Assembly (NCBI RefSeq): GCF_023715365.1
Contig: NZ_JAMBNZ010000002.1
Coordinates: 1 to 64,000, forward strand
Source: Georgenia satyanarayanai
GTDB taxonomy: Bacteria; Actinomycetota; Actinomycetes; Actinomycetales; Actinomycetaceae
Reading direction: 5' to 3'
Length of the DNA: 64,000 bases
Shown here: in pieces, positions 57,031 to 64,000 of the stretch
Layout: each line of letters starts with the position of its first letter
How positions within the stretch are numbered: the first letter of the stretch is position 1
Translations under genes and position numbers: made by a program
Notes under the pieces: model-generated
The model's input: only the letters and a program-made list of their open reading frames with translations
The model's database searches: none
Told to the model about the DNA's origin: nothing

Positions 57031-57037
57031 CACCGCC
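57009..57037 (-). repeat. IS30 right terminal inverted repeat
   Basis: On the minus strand it reads GGCGGTGTCA-AG-GCGTCGTAGCAAC and so on. Its first 21 bases also encode the last six residues and stop codon of the EamA transporter. Confidence 0.85.
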
Positions 57038-57979
57038 CTCCCCCGTCGCGGGGACCCGGCGCCGCCCGCGGACTGCACCGACCGTGAGCTGGCCGGCGAG
57101 CAGCGCGGCGAGTGCGAGGGCGAAGCCGGACAGCTGGACCGGCGTCAAGGTCTCCCCGAGGACGACGGCCCCGACGAGTGCCGCGACGAGTGGGGAGAGG
57201 AGGCCCAGGAGGGCGGTGGCCGTGACCGGGAGGTGGCGCAGCCCGCGGTACCAGAGGGTGTAGGCGATGAGCCCGCCCACCAGCCCCAGCCACAGGTAGC
57301 CGGTGACGCCGCGGGCGTCGACCGCTGCCGGTACTCCCTCGACCGCCAGCGCGAGCGGGAGCAGCGCGAGGCCCCCTGCGGTGAGCAGCCAGCCCGTGAG
57401 GGTGAGCGGTCCCACACCGGGCGGCAGGCCCCATCGCTTGGTGAGGACCAGCCCGAGGGCCATTGACAGGGTCCCGGCGAGCCCGGCGATGATGCCCGCC
57501 CCGTCGAGCGCCGCGCCCGGACCGAGAACGACCAGACCCACCCCTGCGACGCCCGCGACTCCCCAGCCGAGCCGCCACCAGGACGTCCTCTCGTGCAGGA
57601 TCCCCACCGCGAGGACGGCGACCACGATGGGCTGCGCGGCACCCAGCGTGGCGGCCACACCGCCGGGCAGCCGCTCGGCCGCGAAGAAGAGCAGGGGGAA
57701 GAAGGCTCCGATGTTGAGGACGCCGAGGACGGCGGCCTTCCACCACCAGGTTCCCGTCGGCAGAATGCGCGTGAGGGCGAGAGCGACGAGCCCTGCCGGT
57801 AGCGCCCGCACGAGTGCGGCGAAGAGCGGATGCTCGGGCGGGAGCAGCTCCGTCGTCACGGCATAGGTCGTGCCCCAGGTCGCGGGCGCCACCGCGGTCA
57901 GAGCGATCCACGCGTTGCGGTGGTCCCACCACCGTCGGGCGATGTCGGGGTCAGGGCGGTGCGTGGTCGTCGTGGTCAC
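57017..57979 (-). CDS. EamA/DMT-superfamily transporter with IS-derived C-terminus
   Basis: A 320-residue, ten-span drug/metabolite exporter (RhaT/EamA type) with two duplicated halves: WIALTAVAPATWGTTYAVTT to about residue 145, and GIIAGLAGTLSMALGLVLT onward. The GTG at 57979 has AAGGAG 10 bases upstream. The last codons GGVKAS and the TAG come from the IS30 right end. Removing the element and one CTC restores GGG-GAG-TGA, so the original protein ended six residues earlier in PATGE. The membrane domain is complete, so function is probably kept. Divergent from a LysR regulator, its likely controller. Confidence 0.88.
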   Translation of the reverse strand: MTTTTTHRPDPDIARRWWDHRNAWIALTAVAPATWGTTYAVTTELLPPEHPLFAALVRALPAGLVALALTRILPTGTWWWKAAVLGVLNIGAFFPLLFFAAERLPGGVAATLGAAQPIVVAVLAVGILHERTSWWRLGWGVAGVAGVGLVVLGPGAALDGAGIIAGLAGTLSMALGLVLTKRWGLPPGVGPLTLTGWLLTAGGLALLPLALAVEGVPAAVDARGVTGYLWLGLVGGLIAYTLWYRGLRHLPVTATALLGLLSPLVAALVGAVVLGETLTPVQLSGFALALAALLAGQLTVGAVRGRRRVPATGEGGVKAS

Positions 57980-58000
57980 GCTCTCGAGTCTCCTTACCGG

Positions 58001-58046
58001 CGATCGATGAGTCCAACACATGTTTGTCATCCCAGCGATCTATGAG
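58001..58046. promoter_or_regulatory. Directly repeated motif in the EamA-LysR divergent region
   Basis: CGATCGATGAG (58001-58011) and CGATCTATGAG (58036-58046) are 35 bases apart between the two divergent starts. They may be regulator-binding half sites. Confidence 0.3.
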
Positions 58047-58058
58047 CACGATGGGCGC

Positions 58059-58937
58059 ATGGACCTCCAGCAGCTGCGGTACGTCGTCGCCGTGGCCGAG
58101 TCCCGCAGCTTCACGCGCGCGGCCGAACGCTGCTTCGTCGTGCAGTCCGCGCTGAGCCACCAGGTCGCCAAGCTCGAGCGCGAGCTCGGCTTCCGCCTCT
58201 TCGCGCGGACCAGCCGGCGCGTGGAGCTCACGCAGGCGGGCGAGGCGTTCCTGCCGGCCGCCCGGGAGTCCCTCGCGGCTGCCGCCCGCGCGGTCACCGA
58301 GGCGGCGGCGGCCGTCGGTGAGGTGCGTGGCCAGCTGTCGGTGGGCGTCATCCCGACGGTTGCGGCGGTCGACATCCCCGACCTCCTGGAGCGGTTCCGG
58401 CGGGCCCATCCCGGCGTGCGGGTGGCCATGACGGTCGGGAGCAGCTGGGAGATGACCGAGCGCGTCGCGGGCGGCGCGCTCGACGTCGCCTTCCTCGGGC
58501 TCCCCGAGGGGGACGAGCCGCAGGGGGTGGAGGCGCGCGAGCTCGCCCGTGACGACCTCGTCGCCGTCCTGCCGGCCGACCACCGCCTCGCGACCCGTGG
58601 TCGGATCACGCTGGCGGACATCGCCACGGAGGTCTTCGTGGACTTCCCGCACACCTCTCCGGGCCGCGCCCAGAGCGACCGCGCCTTCGCCGACGCCGGC
58701 CTCGCCCGCGACGTCGCCTTCGAGGTTCCCGTCCCCGAGCTCATGATCGGCCTGGTCCGACGGCGACTGGCCGTGGCCTTTCTCGCCCCGACCTTCGTGG
58801 GGACCGACCACCCCGGCGTGGTCACGGTGCCGGTCTCCGACGGGCCGCGCCGGGTCGAGTACCTCGTGTGGAGCGCCTTCAACCCGACGCCGGCGGTCCG
58901 CGCCTTCCTCGACGTGGTGGCGCAGGACCGATCATGA
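58059..58937 (+). CDS. LysR-family transcriptional regulator
   Basis: A 292-residue regulator. The N-terminal winged helix-turn-helix is LQQLRYVVAVAESRSFTRAA with VVQSALSHQVAKLERELG. An effector-binding domain follows from about residue 90 (GQLSVGVIPTVAAVDIPDLL). The ATG at 58059 starts at the family's usual MDLQQLRYV. It is divergent from the EamA exporter and convergent with a YeiH-family exporter; either may be its target. Confidence 0.9.
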   Translation: MDLQQLRYVVAVAESRSFTRAAERCFVVQSALSHQVAKLERELGFRLFARTSRRVELTQAGEAFLPAARESLAAAARAVTEAAAAVGEVRGQLSVGVIPTVAAVDIPDLLERFRRAHPGVRVAMTVGSSWEMTERVAGGALDVAFLGLPEGDEPQGVEARELARDDLVAVLPADHRLATRGRITLADIATEVFVDFPHTSPGRAQSDRAFADAGLARDVAFEVPVPELMIGLVRRRLAVAFLAPTFVGTDHPGVVTVPVSDGPRRVEYLVWSAFNPTPAVRAFLDVVAQDRS

Positions 58938-58978
58938 CGGCGAGTCGTGCTCCGGTCCGTGGCCGTGGACCGCTCCGG

Positions 58979-60040
58979 TCAGATGGCGCCGGTCAGCGCC
59001 ATGACGCCGAGCGCGCTCAGGGTGACGAGCACCCAGAGCATCCCGCCGAACAGCAACGGCCGCAGGCCGGCGGCCCTCAGCGCCGGCACGTCGGTCGACA
59101 GGCCGATCGCCGTCAGCGCCACGGTGATGAGGAAGGTGGCCGCCGTCGCGAGCGGGTCGTGCCACGTCTTGGGGACGAGTCCGATGCTGTTGAGCGTCGC
59201 CAGCAGCAGGAAGCCGACGAGGAACCACGGCACGAGACGCCACACCGCCGGCCGGTCTCCGGCGTCGTCCCCCGCCGTCCGCCGGTCGCGGCGGGCGACG
59301 AGGAGCGCGAGGCCGATGACGATCGGGATGATGAGCAGCGTCCGCACGAGCTTGACGACCACCGCATGGTCGGCCGCCACGGAGCCGAAGGTCGTCGCCG
59401 CAGCGACGACGGAGGAGGTGTCGTTGACCGCCGTGCCCGCGAAGAGCCCAAAGGCCTCCTCGCTCATCCCGAGCAGCTGCCCGAGCGGCGGGAAGAGAAG
59501 GACGGCGGCAATGTTGAAGGCGAACACGGTGGACAGGGCGTAGGCGACGCTGCTGCCGGAGGCCCGGACCACCGGGGTGACGGCCGCGATGGCCGAGGCG
59601 CCGCAGATCGCCGTGCCGGTCCCGATGAGCACACGCAGCTCGCTGTCGATGCCGAGCAGCCGGCCCAGGGCGGCGGCCCCGACGAGGCAGACGACCACCG
59701 TGCCGAGCATGACCGGCAGCGAGTCGACGCCCACCTGCGCGACCTGCGCCAGCGACAGCCGCGCCCCGAGCAGGACGACGGCGATCTGCAGGACGAGCTT
59801 GCTCGCCAGCTTGAGCCCGGGGGACAGGGCCGCCACGGACGAGGCGCGCGCCCGCCGTCGGACAAGGACCCCGACGAGGACCCCGAGGACGACGCCGCTC
59901 ACCGGGCTGCCGATCACGGGCACCGCGGTGCCGATCGCCGTCGCCACGAGGGCGATCACGACGGACACCGCGAGCCCGGGTGCCTTGGCGCGCCACGTGG
60001 CGGTGGCGGGGACGGCGGGCGCGCTGCGGTCGGTCGACAT
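58979..60040 (-). CDS. YeiH-family (UPF0324) putative sulfate/sulfonate exporter
   Basis: A 353-residue membrane protein with about ten helices. Family signatures are LLGARLSLAQVAQVG, GTGTAICGASAIAAVTPVV, FGLFAGTAVNDTSSVVAA and ALTAIGLSTDVPALRAAGLRP in separate helices. The ATG at 60040 has GAGG 9 bases upstream; 60049 is an alternative. In enterobacteria yeiH neighbours the LysR gene yeiE, and a LysR gene is adjacent here as well, but convergent. Substrate is not established. Confidence 0.88.
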   Translation of the reverse strand: MSTDRSAPAVPATATWRAKAPGLAVSVVIALVATAIGTAVPVIGSPVSGVVLGVLVGVLVRRRARASSVAALSPGLKLASKLVLQIAVVLLGARLSLAQVAQVGVDSLPVMLGTVVVCLVGAAALGRLLGIDSELRVLIGTGTAICGASAIAAVTPVVRASGSSVAYALSTVFAFNIAAVLLFPPLGQLLGMSEEAFGLFAGTAVNDTSSVVAAATTFGSVAADHAVVVKLVRTLLIIPIVIGLALLVARRDRRTAGDDAGDRPAVWRLVPWFLVGFLLLATLNSIGLVPKTWHDPLATAATFLITVALTAIGLSTDVPALRAAGLRPLLFGGMLWVLVTLSALGVMALTGAI

Positions 60041-60128
60041 GGCCTCCATCCTCGCCCCGGCCGCCCCGCCGCGCCGAATGGTGCCGTCGTCTAGGGTCGA
60101 GGCGACTCCTACAGGAAGGCGATCCGCG

Positions 60129-60758
60129 ATGCAGTCCTCCGTCCCGCTGACAGGCCCCATCACCACCGTCGTGTTCGACCTCGGGCAGGTGCTCGTGAGG
60201 TGGGACCCGTACGAGGCCTTCGCCGAGCGCTGGACCCGCGAGGAGTTCGACGCCTTCCACGCGGAGATCGACTTCCCCAGCTTCAACCACGAGCAGGACG
60301 CCGGACGCACCTTCGCCGACGCGCGCGCCGCCCTCGAGCGCACCCACCCCCACCGCGCCGATGACTTCGACCACTACGTGACGAACTTCGCCCGGTCGCT
60401 CGGCGGCCCGGTGCCCGGCACGACTGAGATCGTCGAGGAGCTCATCGCCGCCGACATCCGGGTGCTGGGCCTGACGAACTGGTCGGCCGAGAACTTCCAC
60501 GAGGCGGCCCGCTCCGTGCCGGTCATCGACCAGCTCGAGGCCGTCCTCGTCTCCGGCGAGGTGGGCGTGGCCAAGCCGGACCCGGCGATCTACGACCTCC
60601 TCATCCAGCGCTTCAAGCTCGACCCGCCGCTCACTGTCTTTACCGACGACTCCCTGCGCAACGTCGACGCCGCCTCTGGCGCGGGCCTCGTAGCGCGCCA
60701 CTTCACCGGGGCCGAGCAGCTGCGCGCAGACCTGCGCGAGCTCGGCCTGCCGGTCTGA
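60129..60758 (+). CDS. HAD-superfamily hydrolase
   Basis: A 209-residue haloacid-dehalogenase-type phosphatase. Motif I is [13 protein letters not shown] (the second Asp of DxD is replaced: DLG, as in the epoxide hydrolase/YihX-like subgroup). Motif II is GLTNWS, motif III Lys in [14 protein letters not shown], motif [14 protein letters not shown]. Substrate unknown, possibly sugar phosphates. A -10 TAGGGT (60092-60097) and the site AGGAAGG (60113-60119) precede the ATG. Confidence 0.88.
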   Translation: MQSSVPLTGPITTVVFDLGQVLVRWDPYEAFAERWTREEFDAFHAEIDFPSFNHEQDAGRTFADARAALERTHPHRADDFDHYVTNFARSLGGPVPGTTEIVEELIAADIRVLGLTNWSAENFHEAARSVPVIDQLEAVLVSGEVGVAKPDPAIYDLLIQRFKLDPPLTVFTDDSLRNVDAASGAGLVARHFTGAEQLRADLRELGLPV

Positions 60759-60775
60759 CGCTCCCGCCGGGCGCC

Positions 60776-60781
60776 TAGACT
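60776..60781 (+). promoter_or_regulatory. -10 element of a probably leaderless fmt transcript
   Basis: TAGACT lies 8 bases before the fmt ATG at 60790, with no ribosome site between. Confidence 0.45.
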
Positions 60782-60789
60782 GCTGGACC

Positions 60790-61731
60790 ATGCGCCTCCT
60801 CTTCGCCGGCACCCCCGAGGTCGCCCTCCCGTCACTGCGTGCCCTCGCGGACTCCGCGCACGAGGTGGTCGCCGTCCTCACCCGGCCCGACGCCCGCCGT
60901 GGGCGCGGCCGCACCCTCCACCCGAGCCCCGTGGCGGCGTGGGCGCGCGAGCACGGCATGCCCGTCCTCACGCCGCGCACCCTGCGCGACCCCGAGGTCC
61001 AGGAGGAGATCGCGGCGCTCGGCGTCGACGCCGCTCCCGTCGTCGCCTACGGCGCGCTCATCCCGCCGGCCCTGCTCGACGTCCCGCGCCACGGCTGGGT
61101 CAACCTCCACTTCTCGCTGCTGCCCGCGTGGCGCGGCGCTGCACCGGTCCAGCACGCCGTCATCGCCGGTGACGACGTCACCGGCGCCACGACTTTCCGC
61201 ATCGAGGAGGGCCTGGACACCGGTCCGGTGCTCGGCACCCTCACCGAGACGGTCCGCCCGGGCGACACCTCCGGTGACCTCCTCGCCCGCCTCGCCGAGT
61301 CCGGCGCCCCGCTCCTCCTCGCCACCCTCGACGCCCTCGCGTCCGGCAGCGCCGTACCCGTCCCGCAACCCGCCGACGGCGTGAGCCACGCCCCGCGGCT
61401 GGAGGTAGCCGACGCGCGGGTCGACTGGACCGCGCCCGCCGTCGCCGTGGACCGTCTCGTCCGCGGCACCACCCCCGCCCCTGGACCCTGGACGACGGCG
61501 CCCGACGGCTCCCGGCTCAAGCTCGGCACCGTCACGGTGCGTGCCGACGTCGACGACCTGGCCCCCGGCGCGCTGTGTGCCGGAAAGACGGAGGTGCTCG
61601 TCGGCACCGGGAGCGGTGCCGTCGAGCTCGGGCAGGTCGCCCCCGCAGGCCGTTCGTGGATGGCCGCGGCCGACTGGGCGCGCGGCGCCCGGCTGGCCGG
61701 GGACGCAGGTCTCGGCAGGGAGGCGGCATGA
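60790..61731 (+). CDS. fmt: Methionyl-tRNA formyltransferase Fmt
   Basis: A 313-residue enzyme that formylates initiator tRNA. The N-terminal Rossmann part is [17 protein letters not shown]. The catalytic Asn/His/Asp region is [27 protein letters not shown] (in blocks), followed by [17 protein letters not shown]. The C-terminal OB domain is present. It overlaps rsmB by 4 bases. Confidence 0.96.
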   Translation: MRLLFAGTPEVALPSLRALADSAHEVVAVLTRPDARRGRGRTLHPSPVAAWAREHGMPVLTPRTLRDPEVQEEIAALGVDAAPVVAYGALIPPALLDVPRHGWVNLHFSLLPAWRGAAPVQHAVIAGDDVTGATTFRIEEGLDTGPVLGTLTETVRPGDTSGDLLARLAESGAPLLLATLDALASGSAVPVPQPADGVSHAPRLEVADARVDWTAPAVAVDRLVRGTTPAPGPWTTAPDGSRLKLGTVTVRADVDDLAPGALCAGKTEVLVGTGSGAVELGQVAPAGRSWMAAADWARGARLAGDAGLGREAA

Positions 61732-63212
61732 ACGAGCAGCGCCCGGGCTCCCGTGGTCCCCGCCGCGGCGGGGGACGTCCGACCGGCCCGCGCCGGCGGG
61801 AGGCGGCTGACGAGGCCCGCACCGCGGCCGCCGACACCCTCGAGGCGGTCGCGACGAGCGACGCCTACGCCAACCTCGCACTGCCCAAGATGCTGCGTGA
61901 GCGTGGGCTGACCGGCCGCGACGCCGCCTTCGCCACCGAGCTCGTCTACGGCACGCTGCGCCTGCGCGGTCGCTATGACGCGATCCTCGCGCGCTGCACC
62001 AACGGCCGGCCCCTCGACCAGCTCGACCCGCCCGTCCTCGACCTCCTGCGGATGGGCGCCCACCAGATCCTCGGCATGCGCGTGCCCTCGCACGCCGCCG
62101 TCTCCCAGACGGTCAACCTCGTGCGGGCTCGCGTCGGCACCGGCGCGAGCGGCTTCGCCAACGCGGTGCTCCGCGCCGTCGGGCGCCAGGACCTCGACAC
62201 CTGGCTCGCCCAGCTCCGCGAGGAGATCCCCGACGACGGCGCGTACCTCGCGGCCGTCGAGTCCCACCCCGCGTGGGTGGTGCGCGCTCTGCGCTCCTCG
62301 CTGCGCGCCGCCGACCGGCCTGCCGAGGAGCTCGCCGAGCTGCTCCGGGCCGACAACGCCCCGCCCGCGGTGACGCTCGTGGCGCGCCCCGGGCTCGTCT
62401 CCCCGGAGGAGCTCGCCGAGCAGGTGACGCGGACGCTGGGGGAGCGGGGCACGCCGGGCCGCTGGGCGCCCACCGCGTTGCGCCTCGCCGGGGGTGACCC
62501 CGCCTCGCTGCCCGCCGTGCGCGACGCGCTTGCCGGAGTTCAGGACGAGGGCAGCCAGCTCGTCGCCCTCGCCCTCGCCGCGGCGGAGGTGCTCCCCGGG
62601 CCGGACGGCGAGCAGGAGAGCCGCTGGCTCGACCTCTGCGCCGGACCGGGCGGCAAGTCGGCCCTCCTCGGCGCGATCGCCGCTGAGCGTGAGGTCCACC
62701 TGCTCGCCAACGAGGTCGCCCCCCACCGTGCCCGTCTGGTCCGCCAGTCCACGGCCGCGCTGCGTGAGAGCGTCGACGTCCGCACCGGCGACGGCCGGGA
62801 GATGGGCGAGGCCGAGCCGGGCGTGTACGACCGGGTGCTCGTCGACGCGCCGTGCACGGGCCTGGGTGCGCTGCGCCGCCGTCCCGAGTCGCGCTGGCGC
62901 CGGCAGCCGAGCGACCTGCCCGCCCTCACGTCGCTGCAGCGCGAGCTGCTCGGCTCGGCGCTCGAGGCGGTGCGGCCCGGGGGAGTGGTCGCCTACGTCA
63001 CCTGCTCCCCGCACCTGGCAGAGACGAGTGCCGTGGTCGAGGACGTCCTGCGCGGCCGCGAGGACATCACCCGCCTCGACGCCCGCACGGCACTGACCAC
63101 GGCGACAGGTACCGACGTCCCCGACCTCGGCGAGGGTCCCGACGTCCAGCTGTGGCCCCACCTGCACGGCACCGACGCGATGTTCCTCTCGCTGCTCCGC
63201 AAGAACGCCTGA
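61728..63212 (+). CDS. rsmB: 16S rRNA (cytosine-967-C5)-methyltransferase RsmB/Sun-like
   Basis: A 494-residue enzyme. A basic Arg/Gly/Pro-rich extension (about 25 residues) precedes the NusB-like RNA-binding domain ([22 protein letters not shown] in blocks) and the SAM-dependent methyltransferase domain. That domain has [33 protein letters not shown] (first catalytic Cys) and [19 protein letters not shown] (second Cys). The ATG overlaps the fmt stop, the usual coupling. Confidence 0.94.
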   Translation: MNEQRPGSRGPRRGGGRPTGPRRREAADEARTAAADTLEAVATSDAYANLALPKMLRERGLTGRDAAFATELVYGTLRLRGRYDAILARCTNGRPLDQLDPPVLDLLRMGAHQILGMRVPSHAAVSQTVNLVRARVGTGASGFANAVLRAVGRQDLDTWLAQLREEIPDDGAYLAAVESHPAWVVRALRSSLRAADRPAEELAELLRADNAPPAVTLVARPGLVSPEELAEQVTRTLGERGTPGRWAPTALRLAGGDPASLPAVRDALAGVQDEGSQLVALALAAAEVLPGPDGEQESRWLDLCAGPGGKSALLGAIAAEREVHLLANEVAPHRARLVRQSTAALRESVDVRTGDGREMGEAEPGVYDRVLVDAPCTGLGALRRRPESRWRRQPSDLPALTSLQRELLGSALEAVRPGGVVAYVTCSPHLAETSAVVEDVLRGREDITRLDARTALTTATGTDVPDLGEGPDVQLWPHLHGTDAMFLSLLRKNA

Positions 63213-63245
63213 CCCGCCCGCACCGAGCCACCGGGCCGAGCGCAC

Positions 63246-63311
63246 GCGAAACTGACGACCGCGGGCGGAACGACACCCACGGTCGTCACTCTCACCTGCG
63301 GTCGCGAACTG
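63246..63311. repeat. Intergenic inverted-repeat element between rsmB and rpe
   Basis: Three copies of a GACGACCG-YRGG-like unit occur in 66 bases: one direct (CTGACGACCGCGGGCG) and two inverted (ACCCACGGTCGTCAC and CACCTGCGGTCGCG). It can fold into alternative hairpins and may act as a terminator or a REP-like element. Confidence 0.45.
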
Positions 63312-63360
63312 TGGCCTGGCGCGGCAGGAGCGGGAGCGACCGGTCCGGCCTCGCATGGGT

Positions 63361-63366
63361 AGGCTC
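63361..63366 (+). promoter_or_regulatory. -10 element of a probably leaderless rpe transcript
   Basis: TAGGCT lies exactly 6 bases before the rpe GTG at 63373. Confidence 0.55.
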
Positions 63367-63372
63367 GGACCG

Positions 63373-64000
63373 TGGCCGTACGCATCACTCCCAGCATCCT
63401 CAACGCCGACTTCGCCGACCTCACGGGGGAGCTCGGGCGCATCTCGGGCGCGGACCTCGTGCACGTGGACGTCATGGACAACCACTTCGTCCCCAACCTC
63501 ACGGTGGGGCTGCCGGTGGTCGAGCGGATCGTCGCGGCGAGTCCCGTCCCGGTCGACGCGCACCTGATGATCGAGGACGCGGACCGCTGGGCCCGCGGCT
63601 ACGCCGAGGCCGGTTGCGCGTCAGTCACCTTCCACGCCGAGGCCTCGGTGGCCCCGATCCGGCTCGCCCGCGAGATCCGCGCCGCCGGCGCCCGCGCGGC
63701 CATCGCCGTCCGACCGACCACCGACATCGCGCCGTACCTCGACTACCTCGAGGAGCTCGACATGCTCCTCGTCATGACCGTCGAGCCCGGTTTCGGTGGC
63801 CAGCGTTTCCTCGAGTCGACCCTCAGCAAGATCGCCGCCGCCCGGGAGGCGATCGACGCCTCCGGCCGGGACATCTGGCTCCAGGTCGACGGCGGCATCT
63901 CGCGCGACACCATCGCCACCGCCGCCCGCGCCGGCGCGGACACCTTCGTCGCAGGCTCCGCCGTCTACGGTGCCGAGGACCCGAACGCCGAGGTCACGGC
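63373..64000 (+). CDS. rpe: Ribulose-phosphate 3-epimerase (3' end outside the window)
   Basis: The first 209 residues of a TIM-barrel epimerase interconverting ribulose-5-phosphate and xylulose-5-phosphate. Visible are [13 protein letters not shown] (Ser, first strand), [20 protein letters not shown] (metal His/Asp, in blocks), [28 protein letters not shown] and QVDGGIS. The GTG start follows a TANNNT element by 6 bases. The frame is open at the window end, where roughly 10-20 residues should be missing. Confidence 0.95.

Larger units (their letters stand above)
55951..57037 (+). mobile_element. IS30-family insertion sequence, apparently intact
   Basis: The element runs from the left inverted repeat GGCGGTGTCATAGCGTCGTA (55951 on) to its mate on the right (ending 57037). 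The 29-bp ends match at about 25 positions. A 3-bp direct duplication CTC flanks it (55948-55950 and 57038-57040), the size usual for IS30 elements. It contains one full-length transposase gene and has landed exactly at the stop codon of the minus-strand EamA gene. Confidence 0.9.

Overview
The window is very GC-rich with dense, overlapping operons, many GTG/TTG starts and several start codons placed 6-8 bases after a TANNNT -10 hexamer (leaderless style). It carries Pup/PafA, mIHF, a Trp-operon membrane protein and the order pyrR-pyrB-pyrC-carA-carB-pyrF-mihF-gmk-rpoZ-coaBC-metK-priA-fmt-rsmB-rpe. Together these indicate an actinobacterial chromosome, most likely a member of the Micrococcales. 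Genus is not determinable from the sequence alone.

Region 1 (1-15.9 kb) is dominated by copper and extracytoplasmic thiol functions. After a c-di-AMP riboswitch and its LysM-NlpC/P60 hydrolase come: a ccdA-tlpA pair; copZ, a 50-residue membrane peptide, the CPC-type P1B ATPase copA and csoR; two DUF305 proteins; a second thiol operon (CxxC thioredoxin-fold protein, CcdA/DsbD-like membrane protein, TlpA/AhpC-like protein); the CPH-type ATPase copB with a His-rich N-terminus; a divergent Lgt paralogue; and a CopRS-like two-component system. Three CsoR-type palindromes and four 11-bp-phased TGAAGA direct repeats (CopR-box-like) lie in front of these genes. I infer a copper regulon with both cytoplasmic (CsoR) and envelope (CopRS) sensing.

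Region 2 (15.3-19.5 kb) holds a VanY-like peptidase and small hypothetical or membrane proteins with long gaps, and looks accessory. Region 3 (19.5-25.5 kb) has pup-pafA with no proteasome genes between them, an FKBP lipoprotein, a 5'-truncated B12-dependent ribonucleotide reductase remnant, a frameshifted small gene, an AlkD-like protein, a TIGR03085 protein and hisF.

Region 4 (25.5-32.2 kb) carries a P-loop kinase, a SHOCT protein, a heterodimeric ABC exporter with one degenerate ATP site, a protein with an eCIS-cargo-like N-terminus, and an OsmC protein. Region 5 (32.3-41.2 kb) is hisI-trpE-(membrane proteins)-trpCBA, housekeeping lgt, DUF2231/DUF4383 proteins and a CinA C-terminal-type amidase. 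Region 6 (41.3-55.6 kb) is the pyrimidine operon behind a PyrR-binding leader, continuing into mihF-gmk-rpoZ-coaBC, metK and priA. Region 7 (55.6-64 kb) has a broken VOC gene, an intact IS30 element whose end supplies the stop codon of an EamA transporter, a LysR/YeiH pair, a HAD hydrolase, fmt, rsmB and the start of rpe.

A short dispersed repeat encoding the peptide PADSRI occurs as in-frame pairs inside an ABC exporter and at the start of pyrF. Its core also occurs inverted upstream of pyrR.
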